Shown here piece by piece: positions 17,786 to 26,622 of a stretch of 64,000 nt of DNA. Origin of the DNA: Alkalicoccus urumqiensis (GTDB lineage: Bacteria; Bacillota; Bacilli; Bacillales; Salisediminibacteriaceae); contig NZ_PVNS01000001.1 in NCBI RefSeq assembly GCF_002993335.1, positions 62,001 to 126,000 on the forward strand, given 5' to 3'. The translations under genes and the position numbers were made by a program. Below the pieces are notes generated by a model, which was given only the letters and a program-made list of their open reading frames with translations, did not search any database and was not told the DNA's origin. Position 1 is the first letter of the stretch. Each line of letters opens with the position of its first letter.

Positions 17786-18865
17786 TTATCTGGTTTCAAT
17801 TTCATCGACATTTTCTTCTGTAACGAGCTGATTCTCCAATGTTATCATTTCTTCTACTTCTTCTCCATTCAGGTGGTCGATCGCTGCATGCACTACATCG
17901 CGCCCGAGGAAGTACGGGGGCTCGGCGATCGTTGCTTCCATTCTGCCTTCACGGATCGCTTCCATGGCAGGGTCGATTGCATCCGTACCGATCAGGATCA
18001 TTTCGTCCAGTCTGCCTGCTCCTTCAATCGCCGAGAGCGCACCCATTGCCATTTCATCATTTGCAGCATAGACAGCATCAATGGAATCGTTCGCCTGAAG
18101 GATATCTTCCATGACCGTCAGTGCTTCCCCGCGGTCAAAGTTGGCCGACTGGCTGGCGATAATTTCAATTCCGTCAAATTCAGATACATGCTCATTGAAC
18201 CCTTCACTTCTGTCACGGCCGACGTTGGTTCCGAGAATGCCCTGCAGCTCCACAACATTTCCTTCCTCTTCAAGCGTATCTGTTACAAATTCTCCGGCGA
18301 TGTTCCCGGAGCGGAGCGCGTCGAATCCGACGTGGGAGACAACTTCACCGCCTGAGGCCTGTCTGTCCACCGTCAGTACCGGAATGTCCTCATCGTTTGC
18401 CATCATGACAATCTGCTGGGCCGCATCGCTGTCCACCGGGTTCAGGATGAGTACGTCCGGATCCTGGATAAGGAGGTTTTCGACATCAGATGCCTGCTGG
18501 GCTGCGTCGCCCTGGGAATCCGACGTAATAATTTCCATTCCTTCTTCTTCCGCTGTCTCCACTGCCCCGTCATTTAAATCGACGAAAAATGGATTGTCGA
18601 GTGTATTCATCGCAAGCGCAATCGTGAAGTCTCCGCCGTCGGCTGCTTCGCCGCCGTTTCCTTCATTGGCTTCCGCATTTTCCTCCCCGGCATCATTTTC
18701 AGGAGCTTCTTCATTTCCGGCGTTCATTTCTTCCGTGTTTTCTGCATTACCGGCGCCATTGTCTGTGCCTGTCTGATCATTTCCTTCTCCGCCATTATCT
18801 CCGCAGGCTCCAAGAAGAAGCCCGGCTCCAGCTGCGATCGACAAAAGTCCAACTCTTTTTTTCAT
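17786..18865 (-). CDS. rbsB: D-ribose-binding lipoprotein
   Basis: This is the substrate-binding protein of the ribose ABC transporter, 359 residues. A lipobox LLLGACGD lipidates Cys near residue 21. About 55 very acidic Asn/Glu/Gly-rich residues separate it from the periplasmic-binding fold, longer than usual. The fold starts at FTIALAMNTLDNPFFVDL, and the ribose-contacting segments TVDRQASGG and YAANDEMAMGAL are present. The acidic spacer suggests adaptation to high salt or alkaline surroundings. It is cotranscribed with rbsC and rbsK; RBS is AGGGGG. Confidence 0.95.
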   Translation of the reverse strand: MKKRVGLLSIAAGAGLLLGACGDNGGEGNDQTGTDNGAGNAENTEEMNAGNEEAPENDAGEENAEANEGNGGEAADGGDFTIALAMNTLDNPFFVDLNDGAVETAEEEGMEIITSDSQGDAAQQASDVENLLIQDPDVLILNPVDSDAAQQIVMMANDEDIPVLTVDRQASGGEVVSHVGFDALRSGNIAGEFVTDTLEEEGNVVELQGILGTNVGRDRSEGFNEHVSEFDGIEIIASQSANFDRGEALTVMEDILQANDSIDAVYAANDEMAMGALSAIEGAGRLDEMILIGTDAIDPAMEAIREGRMEATIAEPPYFLGRDVVHAAIDHLNGEEVEEMITLENQLVTEENVDEIETR

Positions 18866-18882
18866 GGTAAATCCCCCTGTAA

Positions 18883-19845
18883 TTATCGATTTAATTTTGC
18901 AAGCTTACTATCCAGCAGTACGGCTGCTAAAATGACGGCACCTTTTGCAATCTCCTGATAAAACGGCGATACGTTGGCGAGGTTCAAAATATTGTCCAAA
19001 ACCCCCATGATCAGTGCACCGATCAGCGTTCCGATAACACCCCCTTTACCACCAGTCAGTCTCGTCCCGCCGATAATAACGGCGGCGATCGCATCCAGCT
19101 CGAGCATCGTTCCCGCATTCGGCTGGGCCGACATCAGTCTGGACGTATAGATCATGGCAGAGACCGCCGCAAACATACCCGTCAGACTGTATACGAATAT
19201 CTTCACCCGGTCGACGTTAATTCCGGCAAGACGTGCGGCTTCTTCATTACCGCCGACGGCGTAAATGCTCCGCCCGAACGTCGTGTTTTTCAGCACCCAG
19301 TACATGATGAGGAAAATGACGCCCATAATCACGACCGGTACCGGAACCCCTAACAGCGTGCCGCTTCCAATCACACGGTAGGAAGCATCGTTAATGATCG
19401 TCGGGCTGCCCCCGGTTAATACGAGCGTGAATCCTCTGGCGATAACCATGACCGCCAGTGTCGCGATAAATGGCGGCACATTGCCTTTCGAGATTACGAC
19501 ACCGTTGAACGCCCCTATGATCAGTCCGGCAATCAGACAGACGAGAATGGCAATTGGAATCGGCATCCCCGCCGTCATCACACCGGCAACGACAGCTCCA
19601 GTCAGCGCCATCACCGAACCGACAGATAAATCAATTCCTGCCGTCAAAATGACGAGCGTCATACCGACCGCGATAATACCGACAATCGACACCTGCCTCA
19701 TGACGTTAAACAGGTTTGTCACCGTAAAAAAGGCGTCGGATATAAAACTCGCAATGACGAGAAGCAGAAGGAAAATAATAAAGACACGGAACTTATCAAC
19801 GATCAGCAGTACATTCACCCAGGAATTGCTTTGTGTTTTATCCAT
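18883..19845 (-). CDS. rbsC: Ribose ABC transporter permease
   Basis: This 320-residue inner-membrane permease has about eight to ten membrane spans. It contains the family signatures ILTAGIDLSVGSVMALTG and GGNEEAARLAGINV (the coupling loop to RbsA). The ATG at 19845 overlaps the end of rbsA by eight bases and has GGGGGTGG upstream, so it is preferred over longer starts. It transports ribose together with RbsA and RbsB. Confidence 0.95.
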   Translation of the reverse strand: MDKTQSNSWVNVLLIVDKFRVFIIFLLLLVIASFISDAFFTVTNLFNVMRQVSIVGIIAVGMTLVILTAGIDLSVGSVMALTGAVVAGVMTAGMPIPIAILVCLIAGLIIGAFNGVVISKGNVPPFIATLAVMVIARGFTLVLTGGSPTIINDASYRVIGSGTLLGVPVPVVIMGVIFLIMYWVLKNTTFGRSIYAVGGNEEAARLAGINVDRVKIFVYSLTGMFAAVSAMIYTSRLMSAQPNAGTMLELDAIAAVIIGGTRLTGGKGGVIGTLIGALIMGVLDNILNLANVSPFYQEIAKGAVILAAVLLDSKLAKLNR

Positions 19846-21328
19846 TGCTGCCACCCCCGATTGCATACTCGAATATCTTCTCCTGGGTTGCTTCCTGCCT
19901 GTCCAGTTCACCGGAAATCCGACCGTCGCTCATGACGAGAATCCGGTCCGCCAGTCCCAGCACTTCCGGCATTTCTGACGAGATGAGCACGATCGCCATC
20001 CCCTCCTCTGCAAGCCGTTCAATCCGCTTGTAGATTTCCGCTTTCGCGCCGATGTCTATTCCGCGCGTCGGTTCATTTAAGATGAGCACTTTCGGATTGG
20101 TCTGCAGCCATTTTCCGAGCACGACCTTCTGCTGATTTCCTCCGCTCAGCTGATTTACTTCCACCTGCGGCGAAGATGCTTTGATTGCCAGGTTGCCGAA
20201 CCAGACATTCACAACTTCATTCAGCTGCTTTTTCGGAAGAACGCCCCTCTTTGACAATAGCCGGTAGTTCGGCAGAAGGATGTTTTCCGCCACCGATAAA
20301 TCCAGAACGAGCCCTTCGCTTTTCCGGTCATCGGTAACGAGCGCCAGCCCTGCATCGATCGCGTCTTTCGGTGTCTGAATCGTGCTGCCGTTTACCTGCA
20401 CCTTCCCACTCTCCAGCTTATACAGGCCGAACAGCGCCCTTGAGAGCTCCGATTTCCCGCAGCCCATCAGTCCGGCGATGCCGAGAATTTCTCCTCCGGC
20501 TACGGAAAAATGAATGTCTTCCAGCTGATGTTTTACATGGAGATGTTCCACCCGGAGAACTTCCTCTCCGGCATGATTTTTCTTCTCCGGAAACATATCC
20601 GTCAGTTCCCGGCCGACCATCATCGCAACGAGTTCATCCTGCGTCGTTTCCTCCACATGCTTCACGCCGATAAATTCGCCATCTCTCAGGATCACGGCAC
20701 GGTCAGCGGCGTGCATGACTTCATTCAGCCGGTGTGTGATGAAAATGACGCCCATCCCTTTGTTCTTCAGCTCTTCCATCAATTGAAGAAGACGTTCCGT
20801 TTCCTCATTGTTCAGCGTGGCTGTCGGCTCATCCATAATCAGCAGTTCAGCATCAAATGACAGCGCTTTCGCAATTTCAATCAGCTGCTGCTCGGCAATG
20901 GAGCACTGCCGGATCGACGTCTCCGGAGCGAGATAACCGATACCGACACGCTCCAGAAGCGCCTTAGTCTTTTCCTTCATTTCATTCCACCGGACAAAAC
21001 TTCCCCACTTCCGGGGCAGCCGGCCGAGAAAAATGTTTTCCATAATCGATATATCCGGCAGAAGGTTGAATTCCTGATGAATAATACTGATCCCTTTATG
21101 CTGCGAATCCGACGGCGAATCAATTGTTACTTCTTCTCCATCAAGATAGATACTTCCTGACGTTGGCTCGTGGACGCCTGCGATGATTTTCATGAGTGTT
21201 GATTTGCCGGCGCCGTTTTCGCCAAGAAGGGCTACAATCTCTCCCCGGTCGATTTCCAGGTCCACGCCGTGAAGAACTGGAACGCGGAAAAATTCTTTTG
21301 TGATATTTTTCATCGTTAATAGCGTCAT
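19838..21328 (-). CDS. rbsA: Ribose ABC transporter ATP-binding protein
   Basis: The protein of about 496 residues has two ABC cassettes, as expected for sugar importers of the Ara/Rbs type. The first cassette has Walker A GENGAGKSTLMK and Walker B LLIMDEPTATL. The second has GLMGCGKSELSR, a clear signature LSGGNQQKVVLGK and Walker B VLILNEPTRGID. The chosen ATG (21326-21328) has GAGAGGAG upstream; an ATG 15 bases further in is possible. Its stop overlaps rbsC. Confidence 0.95.
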   Translation of the reverse strand: MTLLTMKNITKEFFRVPVLHGVDLEIDRGEIVALLGENGAGKSTLMKIIAGVHEPTSGSIYLDGEEVTIDSPSDSQHKGISIIHQEFNLLPDISIMENIFLGRLPRKWGSFVRWNEMKEKTKALLERVGIGYLAPETSIRQCSIAEQQLIEIAKALSFDAELLIMDEPTATLNNEETERLLQLMEELKNKGMGVIFITHRLNEVMHAADRAVILRDGEFIGVKHVEETTQDELVAMMVGRELTDMFPEKKNHAGEEVLRVEHLHVKHQLEDIHFSVAGGEILGIAGLMGCGKSELSRALFGLYKLESGKVQVNGSTIQTPKDAIDAGLALVTDDRKSEGLVLDLSVAENILLPNYRLLSKRGVLPKKQLNEVVNVWFGNLAIKASSPQVEVNQLSGGNQQKVVLGKWLQTNPKVLILNEPTRGIDIGAKAEIYKRIERLAEEGMAIVLISSEMPEVLGLADRILVMSDGRISGELDRQEATQEKIFEYAIGGGSNG

Positions 21329-21345
21329 GCTGCCGATCGCTCCTC

Positions 21346-21744
21346 TCAGTACACCACGCCTCCGCATAAAATCACGTTGGCATACGGGGTAAATTCGCCG
21401 GATCTGACCGTTCCCATCGCCGACTGCGTCCGTTTTTTAAATGAATCATGTGGAATATACGTTGTTTCCACCCCGGGAAACCGTTCCAGAATCTGTTTCT
21501 CCATCTCCGGGCTCGCCTGCTTAATTTCTTCCGCCAGAATAATCTTTTCCACTGAAAAGCTTTCCGTCACCCCGTCCAGAACGTCCAGAAAGGCAAGCTG
21601 CCCTTCTTTCAGTGCAAAATCGATATGATACGGCAGGTCCGGTGGTATCGGCAGCCCTGCATCGGTCACGACGATTTCGTCCGTATGTCCGGATGAGGCA
21701 ATGAGTTTATTCAATTCAGGGTGGAGCAGACCTTCTTTTTTCAT
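21346..21744 (-). CDS. rbsD: D-ribose pyranase
   Basis: This 132-residue RbsD/FucU-family protein interconverts pyran and furan forms of ribose for RbsK. The family pattern is complete: LIASSGHTDEIVVTDAGLPIP with the catalytic His near residue 20, and the C-terminal RSGEFTPYANVILCGGVVY. It is the first structural gene of the operon, behind AAAGGAGG, with an operator-like site 57 bases upstream of its start. Confidence 0.96.
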   Translation of the reverse strand: MKKEGLLHPELNKLIASSGHTDEIVVTDAGLPIPPDLPYHIDFALKEGQLAFLDVLDGVTESFSVEKIILAEEIKQASPEMEKQILERFPGVETTYIPHDSFKKRTQSAMGTVRSGEFTPYANVILCGGVVY

Positions 21745-21800
21745 GGGGAATTCCTCCTTTAATAAGTAAACGAAGAAAATAAGTCCGGATCATGTGAAAA

Positions 21801-21814
21801 TGTAAACGTTTAGA
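21801..21814. promoter_or_regulatory. RbsR/CcpA-type operator before rbsD
   Basis: TGTAAACGTTTAGA contains the palindrome TAAACGTTTA and matches the cre consensus TGWAANCGNTNWCA at 13 of 14 positions. It lies in the rbsR-rbsD gap, suggesting a separately controlled promoter for rbsDACBK. RbsR and CcpA sites are too alike to tell apart by eye. Confidence 0.75.
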
Positions 21815-21816
21815 TT

Positions 21817-22830
21817 TCAGCGCAGACGTTTACTGGAATCCCGGATAACGAGGGAAGGTGAGAGAATGTATTCTCTTTTCGCGCTTTCTCCCTTTTTCTC
21901 CATCCGGTTTTCAAGATACTGAAACGCGATGGCCCCGAGGTGCTTCATCCTCCGGGAAACGACCGTCAGCGCCGGTTCCATAAACGTTGCCACTTCAATG
22001 TCATCAAATCCTGCAAAGCCAATATCTCTGCCGATTTTCCAGTCCAGCTCCCGCATGGCTCTGATCGCCCCGAGACTCATAAAGTTGTTGCTCGAAAATA
22101 CCGCATCCGGCTTTCTCTTCTGACTGTAAAGGTTCTTCACCTGCTCATAGCCGCTCCCCTGCATGAAATCGCCATCGCATACGAAGTCCGGCTGAACAGG
22201 GATTCCGTTTGCCTCCAGTGCCTTTACGTACCCTTTATACCGCTCCAGTCCCGGCGTTGTATTCTGCGGCCCGCGGATGATGGCGATATCTTTAAACCCC
22301 TCTTCAATCAGGTGGGAGACAGCTTCAAATGCTCCTTCACGATTGCCGGATAGAACCGTATCCACATCATACTGCTTCAACGGACGGTCTACGGCTACGA
22401 CTGGAATCGATGACTTCATAAACTCATTTAAATGGGTGCCATTTTCCTGAGCAGTTGTAATAATCAGGCCGTCGATTCCTCTTTCCAGGTAGTGGGTTAA
22501 TATCTGCTGCTCCAGCAGCAGATCCTCTCTCGTGCTCGTGACGATCGGAAAGAATCCCGCCTGGATTGCAGCCTCCTCCACGCCGGAGATGACCTGGGAG
22601 AAAAACGGGTTCGTGATATCCGGGACAATCACGCCGATCGTTTTTGTTTCTTTCCGCACCATACTTCTTGCAATCGCGTTGCGTACGTAGCTCAGCTCCT
22701 CGATCGCCTTTATAATACGTGCTTCCGTCTCCGGCTTCACTCCGCCCTGGGCATTTACCACCCGCGAAACAGTGGCGGAGGAAACATTCGCTTTTCTGGC
22801 TACATCCAGAATGGTTGCCTTCTTTTTCAC
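21817..22830 (-). CDS. rbsR: Ribose operon repressor, LacI family
   Basis: The 337-residue regulator has an N-terminal LacI helix-turn-helix (TILDVARKANVSSATVSRVV, about 4-24), a hinge helix (about 45-60), and a sugar-binding domain starting at TIGVIVPDITNPFFSQVISG. It starts at a GTG behind CAGGTGA. Operator-like palindromes lie both before rbsR and between rbsR and rbsD, consistent with autoregulation and repression of the ribose operon until ribose or a derivative binds. Confidence 0.93.
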   Translation of the reverse strand: MKKKATILDVARKANVSSATVSRVVNAQGGVKPETEARIIKAIEELSYVRNAIARSMVRKETKTIGVIVPDITNPFFSQVISGVEEAAIQAGFFPIVTSTREDLLLEQQILTHYLERGIDGLIITTAQENGTHLNEFMKSSIPVVAVDRPLKQYDVDTVLSGNREGAFEAVSHLIEEGFKDIAIIRGPQNTTPGLERYKGYVKALEANGIPVQPDFVCDGDFMQGSGYEQVKNLYSQKRKPDAVFSSNNFMSLGAIRAMRELDWKIGRDIGFAGFDDIEVATFMEPALTVVSRRMKHLGAIAFQYLENRMEKKGESAKREYILSPSLVIRDSSKRLR

Positions 22831-22849
22831 TGCGTCACCTGCTTTAAAA

Positions 22850-22877
22850 TGTAAACGTTTAGATTAAGCGCTTACAT
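22850..22877. promoter_or_regulatory. Double operator upstream of rbsR
   Basis: TGTAAACGTTTA (22850-22861) is followed at once by TAAGCGCTTA (22865-22874). Both are palindromes of LacI/cre type, and the second read on the minus strand matches cre at 12 of 14 positions. Together they fit joint RbsR and CcpA control. Confidence 0.7.
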
Positions 22878-23017
22878 AAAGAGTAGCAGGGTCTTTCTAA
22901 CCTTTCAAGTATTATTTTAAATTTTCTCACATTTAGGTCTTTTATATTGAAAGTATCTTTAGCTGAGACGCCCATCTCTACTCGTTCTTTCGTGGTATGT
23001 TTGTCACTCTCTGGACA

Positions 23018-23079
23018 TAAAAAAGCTCCTCCGTTAGCAGACTTCGAGAAATATTTTCTCTGTCCACTATAGGAGGAGC
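23018..23079 (-). terminator. Orphan structured terminator upstream of rbsR
   Basis: On the minus strand, arms GCTCCTCC and GGAGGAGC enclose a second stem-loop (GAGAAA / TTTCTC, flanked by GAC / GTC) and are followed by six Ts. It has terminator form but lies beyond the strong CHRD terminator, so no obvious gene feeds it. It could end a small RNA or be a remnant of an insertion. Confidence 0.5.
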
Positions 23080-23140
23080 ACATGATGATAAGGGGCTCTT
23101 TTCGTTCTCATTCTGGTTCAGCCTCTGTGGTCTACATTTT

Positions 23141-23172
23141 AAAGAAAAGCGCTCAAGAGAGCTTTTCTTTGC
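23141..23172 (-). terminator. Terminator of the CHRD gene
   Basis: AAAGAAAAGC and GCTTTTCTTT arms lie just downstream of the stop codon, with T-rich sequence following on the minus strand. Confidence 0.8.
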
Positions 23173-23182
23173 TTGTAATTTA

Positions 23183-23782
23183 CTATGCTGTTACTTTCTT
23201 TCGACGGCCGATCATCATAACTCCACCAGCGAGTGCCGTAAATAGGCCGATCATCGCGTAAAGCGGTCCGTTGGATGCTGTGTCTGCCATCTCATCGCCG
23301 TTCATTTCGTCAGCCATTTCCAACTGACCACGAATTTCTCCATCCGGGAACGTTTCTGTATGAAGGTTCACGTAGATGTTACCTCCTACGAGTGCCTCAG
23401 AAAACTCTTCCCAGCTTAAGTCGCCTACTAAATCATCTTCAGTTAATGTCCCTGAAGCAACTTCCCCGTCATAGTCCATTACTTCTTCATTTTCGAAGAG
23501 GAAAAGTTCTACAGGACCATCTTCTCCGCGCGGACCACTATGTAAGTGACCAGCGAGTGTATCAGTCAAACCGTGAGCTTCTACAGTAAAATCCAAAGAT
23601 TCGCCATCGTCACTTACTTCGACATGGGCCTCTCCAGTTGCTTCACTGTCTACATCCATGACTTCTTCTTCCGGGCTCAGGTCAGCCATAAATTCCTGTC
23701 CCTCGTGTGCTGCCGATACTGCTCCTGTAAATCCTGCAAACGCTACCGCTGATGCCGTCGAGACTGCAAGCACTTTTTTCAT
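23183..23782 (-). CDS. Surface-anchored CHRD-domain protein
   Basis: The 199-residue exported protein has a signal peptide (1-25), a CHRD (chordin-like) domain at about 30-155, and a C-terminal membrane segment ending in RRKK. The CHRD signature elements GHLHSGPRGEDGPVELFLF and GNIYVNLHTETFPDGEIRGQL are clear. The end MADTASNGPLY, a membrane span and a basic tail has the layout of a sortase signal of the LPDTA(S) type, but with Met-Ala in place of Leu-Pro. Whether it is still sorted is uncertain. The protein is acidic; its role is unknown. Confidence 0.85.
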   Translation of the reverse strand: MKKVLAVSTASAVAFAGFTGAVSAAHEGQEFMADLSPEEEVMDVDSEATGEAHVEVSDDGESLDFTVEAHGLTDTLAGHLHSGPRGEDGPVELFLFENEEVMDYDGEVASGTLTEDDLVGDLSWEEFSEALVGGNIYVNLHTETFPDGEIRGQLEMADEMNGDEMADTASNGPLYAMIGLFTALAGGVMMIGRRKKVTA

Positions 23783-24195
23783 TTTACCCGTTCTCCTCTC
23801 TATTCCAATAAATTTGAAAAGAAATTTTAGTTAAAAAATTCCTCTCCTATCCCAGCAAACGCAGAGAAAAGGAAAACGGATCACTTTTAACGCAACTTTT
23901 TTTAGGAATTAGAGGATGCGTTTAACAGATTATAGACAAAGTCGATTTTTATGCATAGTTATGACGTTTCGGTAATAGAAGCCTTCGCCGCTCTACTGCA
24001 GCAGCATGTGGCAGGCTCGTCTTCAGCACCTGGGAGCACTGTCCAGCTGCAGGTGCAGATCGAAGAAAGGCACTGAGCTCTGGAATTTTCAGTGGGTCCT
24101 GCGACAAAGCATGTATGGTGCAGAAATGATATTATCTGCACCTGGATAATGCTTCATGCCCGGCTGGAAAACGCTTCGAATTTTATACTTTCTAA
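23783..24195. other. Gene-free stretch
   Basis: No supported gene is seen. Its 3' end carries the sequence GCTTCGAATTTTATACTTTC (24173 onwards), repeated at 51975. The only sizeable frame, on the minus strand, is Cys-rich, lacks a ribosome binding site and resembles nothing I know. Confidence 0.6.
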
Positions 24196-24196
24196 A

Positions 24197-24244
24197 AAAA
24201 ACATGCTTCCGGCGCCCTGTTCAGGGACATCGAAAGCATGTTTT
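24197..24244 (-). terminator. Terminator of the serine hydrolase gene
   Basis: The stem AAAACATGCTTTCG pairs with CGGAAGCATGTTTT around an internal GC-rich loop and is followed by a T-run on the minus strand. Confidence 0.85.
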
Positions 24245-24285
24245 CCATTCATTCGTCATTCATTTTGATTCTGCTGGTTCCTGCG

Positions 24286-25644
24286 TTACCGGATAATATC
24301 TTCGATCGTTTTACCAAGTGTGTTTAAGTATTGATCGCCAAGCTCCATGTTGCTTAACAGAACAACCGTATACGGCTGACCATCTTCACGCTTCAAAAAG
24401 GAGCGGAAGCCGGTCGTCGAGCCGACGAGCTGGGACACCCGGCCGGAGGAAGGGTTGTATACCTGCCATCCATACCCCCAGGTCCCGGCATGACGCTGGA
24501 GCATTCTCTCGACGGCATCATCACTGATAATCGTGCCGTCACGGATCGCATCATCAAATTTCAGCAGATCTTCCACGGATGCATAAAGCGAGCCGGAAGC
24601 GCCGCGGGCGGCGAAGTCACGGTTCACGGTGCGGAACCTTCCGTTATCCAGACGGTAGCCGACAGCCCGGCGGTAAGGGTGGACCGTATTAATATCAAAT
24701 CCTGAATTCAGCATATCTGCACGCTCAAAAACATGCTCTTCAATATAATCCCCGTAGGACATGCCGGTCACCTTGGCGATAACGTCCCCCATCAGCTGGT
24801 AGCCGATATTGCTGTAGCGCTGGCCCTCCCCTGGTTCATAGACGAGTGTGCCGATCGTTTTATCGCCGTTCGGGTATTCCCACGGGTATCCCGACGTATG
24901 GGTGAGAAGCTGCCGCAGCGTTACTTCCTCGGCATATTCTACATCCGGAAGGTAGTCACCCAGCCTGTCATCAAGATCAATGCGTCCTTCCTCTTCCAGT
25001 TTCATCGCAGCCATGCCGGTCATGCCTTTCGTAACAGATGCAATGGCAAAGGAGGTATCTGTTCCGTTCCGTATGCTTCTGCTCCGGTCCGCATAGCCGT
25101 AGCCGTCAGCGGTAATGACGTCTCCCTCTTTTTTCACAGCAGCCGCTCCGGAGAACTGACGGCGCTCTGTCATACGCTCGAGGAGGGCATCGATCATCTG
25201 TCCTTTTTCTCCGTCCGTTATTCCCGGACGCATCAGGAATACATCGCCGGTAAGCTGAATCCAGTGAACGCGGTGGTTCAAAATCTGGGAAACTTCACGC
25301 AGACCGATCATGGAGCGGCCGTTAATAATTCTCGGCGGATTATCGAACCGCTTTCTCTGGCCATTGTACGTATATGTATCGCCATTAAAAGAGAAAGTCA
25401 GCATGCTCCCGTCTCCGGTGCAGGAGGCTGTTTTACTGGACTGCTGCCACCCGATCTGATAATCGAGCGCGTTACAGAGCCCGCGCAGCTCGATATAATT
25501 CGTTCCCCGGATCAGTACCGGATCCTCGTCAAACTGAGCGATCCCATCGTTTACAAACACACTTCGAGCCGCTGCATCCGCCTCTGTGCCATAGACAAAG
25601 GTAACGGTCATGACAGCGGCAAGAAGAGAGAAAATATACTTCAC
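24286..25644 (-). CDS. Secreted beta-lactamase-fold serine hydrolase with stalk domain
   Basis: Of about 452 residues, a signal peptide (1-25) precedes a copper-amine-oxidase-N-like domain (about 30-140) and a class C beta-lactamase/esterase-type domain (about 150-450). Active-site motifs are present: Ser-x-x-Lys in ASVTKG near residue 205, the Tyr-Ser-Asn box in YSNIGYQLMG, and the His-x-Gly motif in RHAGTWGYG. It is probably a D-Ala-D-Ala carboxypeptidase, esterase or muropeptide hydrolase rather than a resistance enzyme. The GTG at 25642-25644 has the best-spaced Shine-Dalgarno (AGAAGGG). Confidence 0.85.
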   Translation of the reverse strand: MKYIFSLLAAVMTVTFVYGTEADAAARSVFVNDGIAQFDEDPVLIRGTNYIELRGLCNALDYQIGWQQSSKTASCTGDGSMLTFSFNGDTYTYNGQRKRFDNPPRIINGRSMIGLREVSQILNHRVHWIQLTGDVFLMRPGITDGEKGQMIDALLERMTERRQFSGAAAVKKEGDVITADGYGYADRSRSIRNGTDTSFAIASVTKGMTGMAAMKLEEEGRIDLDDRLGDYLPDVEYAEEVTLRQLLTHTSGYPWEYPNGDKTIGTLVYEPGEGQRYSNIGYQLMGDVIAKVTGMSYGDYIEEHVFERADMLNSGFDINTVHPYRRAVGYRLDNGRFRTVNRDFAARGASGSLYASVEDLLKFDDAIRDGTIISDDAVERMLQRHAGTWGYGWQVYNPSSGRVSQLVGSTTGFRSFLKREDGQPYTVVLLSNMELGDQYLNTLGKTIEDIIR

Positions 25645-25851
25645 ACTCAACCCTTCTTTCCACCTTCAATATATTGCAGAATAGATGCCTGCTTCTACCA
25701 TTTTTTACTACCCTTCGTATTATAATTGAAAACCTGGTTTACGGCTATGACGTTTTACGTTTTGTGACAAAATGTAAGGCGTTTGTAATATACATTTTAG
25801 GAGTCTGCTTTCAACAGAGGAAAGAGGGAGTGTACCTGAAAGGTAAAATCA

Positions 25852-25883
25852 CCCTGCAGAAGCGGAAACGCTTCGCTGCAGGG
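25852..25883 (-). terminator. Terminator of the first LuxR paralogue
   Basis: CCCTGCAG...AGCG and CGCT...CTGCAGGG form a stem with a GAAA/TTTC loop, followed by TGATTTT on the minus strand, just after the stop codon. Confidence 0.75.
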
Positions 25884-25890
25884 CGATTAT

Positions 25891-26622
25891 TTACATATTT
25901 TCTTTAATAGCTGATACTGGTATACCAGCCGCGTGTTCGCTGCGGTACGGTTCCACCCAGCCATTTCTGATGGCATGGACGACGACGCCTGTACGATCCG
26001 TGGTCCCGATGACCCGGATTAAATTGCTGATATACCGCTTCACTGTTTTTACCGAATAATAAAGGTCATCGGCAATTTCTTTCGTGCTGCGTCCATCCAG
26101 GAGAAGCTGAAGAATGTTCAATTCAGCATCCCGGAGCGGCACATCCACCCGCTCCCGCTGGAGCAGAAACCGCTCCACGGGGGCAAGACGCTGCTTTTTC
26201 CGTTTCACTTCAGAAGCTAGAAGGTAGTTCAGCTCCGGTTCCAGAAGAAACGGGTAGTCTGCAAGAATTTCGATCGCACGCCCTGCATACAATAGAAATT
26301 TCTCGAGTGATACCAGGCCGGCGACCGGCGTATACAAAATGTCAGCCGATGCTTCCAGATTTTCCGCCGGTGTAATAAATACGATCTTTTTCGTCGACCA
26401 GTCAATCAGGTGTTCTCTCCGCTCTTCCTCTTCAATTAATCCAATCGGATCACAGCTGAATATAAACAGGGCATCAAATGTCGATGCATACGGTTCATTA
26501 TCATTCGTTACGAAATCAAACTCGACGTTTTCCGGTGCTGCTACGCCTTCAAAATGGTGTGCATACGATTCTTCCCGGCACACTAATAATACCCGGCGTT
26601 TCTCTTCTGCTGCTGGTCCCAT
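25891..26622 (-). CDS. LuxR-type regulator with receiver-like domain (paralogue A)
   Basis: The 243-residue protein has an N-terminal alpha/beta domain (about 8-130) resembling a response-regulator receiver without the phosphoacceptor Asp, and a C-terminal LuxR/FixJ helix-turn-helix (DAELNILQLLLDGRSTKEIADDLYYSVKTVKRYISNLI, about 175-215). A conserved Pro-x-x-Gly-Leu stretch (YTPVAGLVSLEKF) marks the end of the receiver-like fold. Three paralogues lie within 8 kb. No kinase is adjacent. It is probably a DNA-binding regulator controlled by something other than phosphorylation. RBS is GGGGAGGG. Confidence 0.85.
   Translation of the reverse strand: MGPAAEEKRRVLLVCREESYAHHFEGVAAPENVEFDFVTNDNEPYASTFDALFIFSCDPIGLIEEEERREHLIDWSTKKIVFITPAENLEASADILYTPVAGLVSLEKFLLYAGRAIEILADYPFLLEPELNYLLASEVKRKKQRLAPVERFLLQRERVDVPLRDAELNILQLLLDGRSTKEIADDLYYSVKTVKRYISNLIRVIGTTDRTGVVVHAIRNGWVEPYRSEHAAGIPVSAIKENM

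Noticed and set aside
22859-23083. 74-codon minus-strand frame as a gene or transposase remnant
   Set aside because: It spans a hairpin terminator and the rbsR operators and matches no transposase I know.
23959-24141. 60-codon Cys-rich minus-strand frame
   Set aside because: No ribosome binding site, composition unlike neighbouring proteins, and no homology recalled.
24286-25644. Antibiotic-resistance beta-lactamase
   Set aside because: The stalk domain and esterase-like surroundings of the motifs point to a cell-wall or esterase hydrolase of the wider family.
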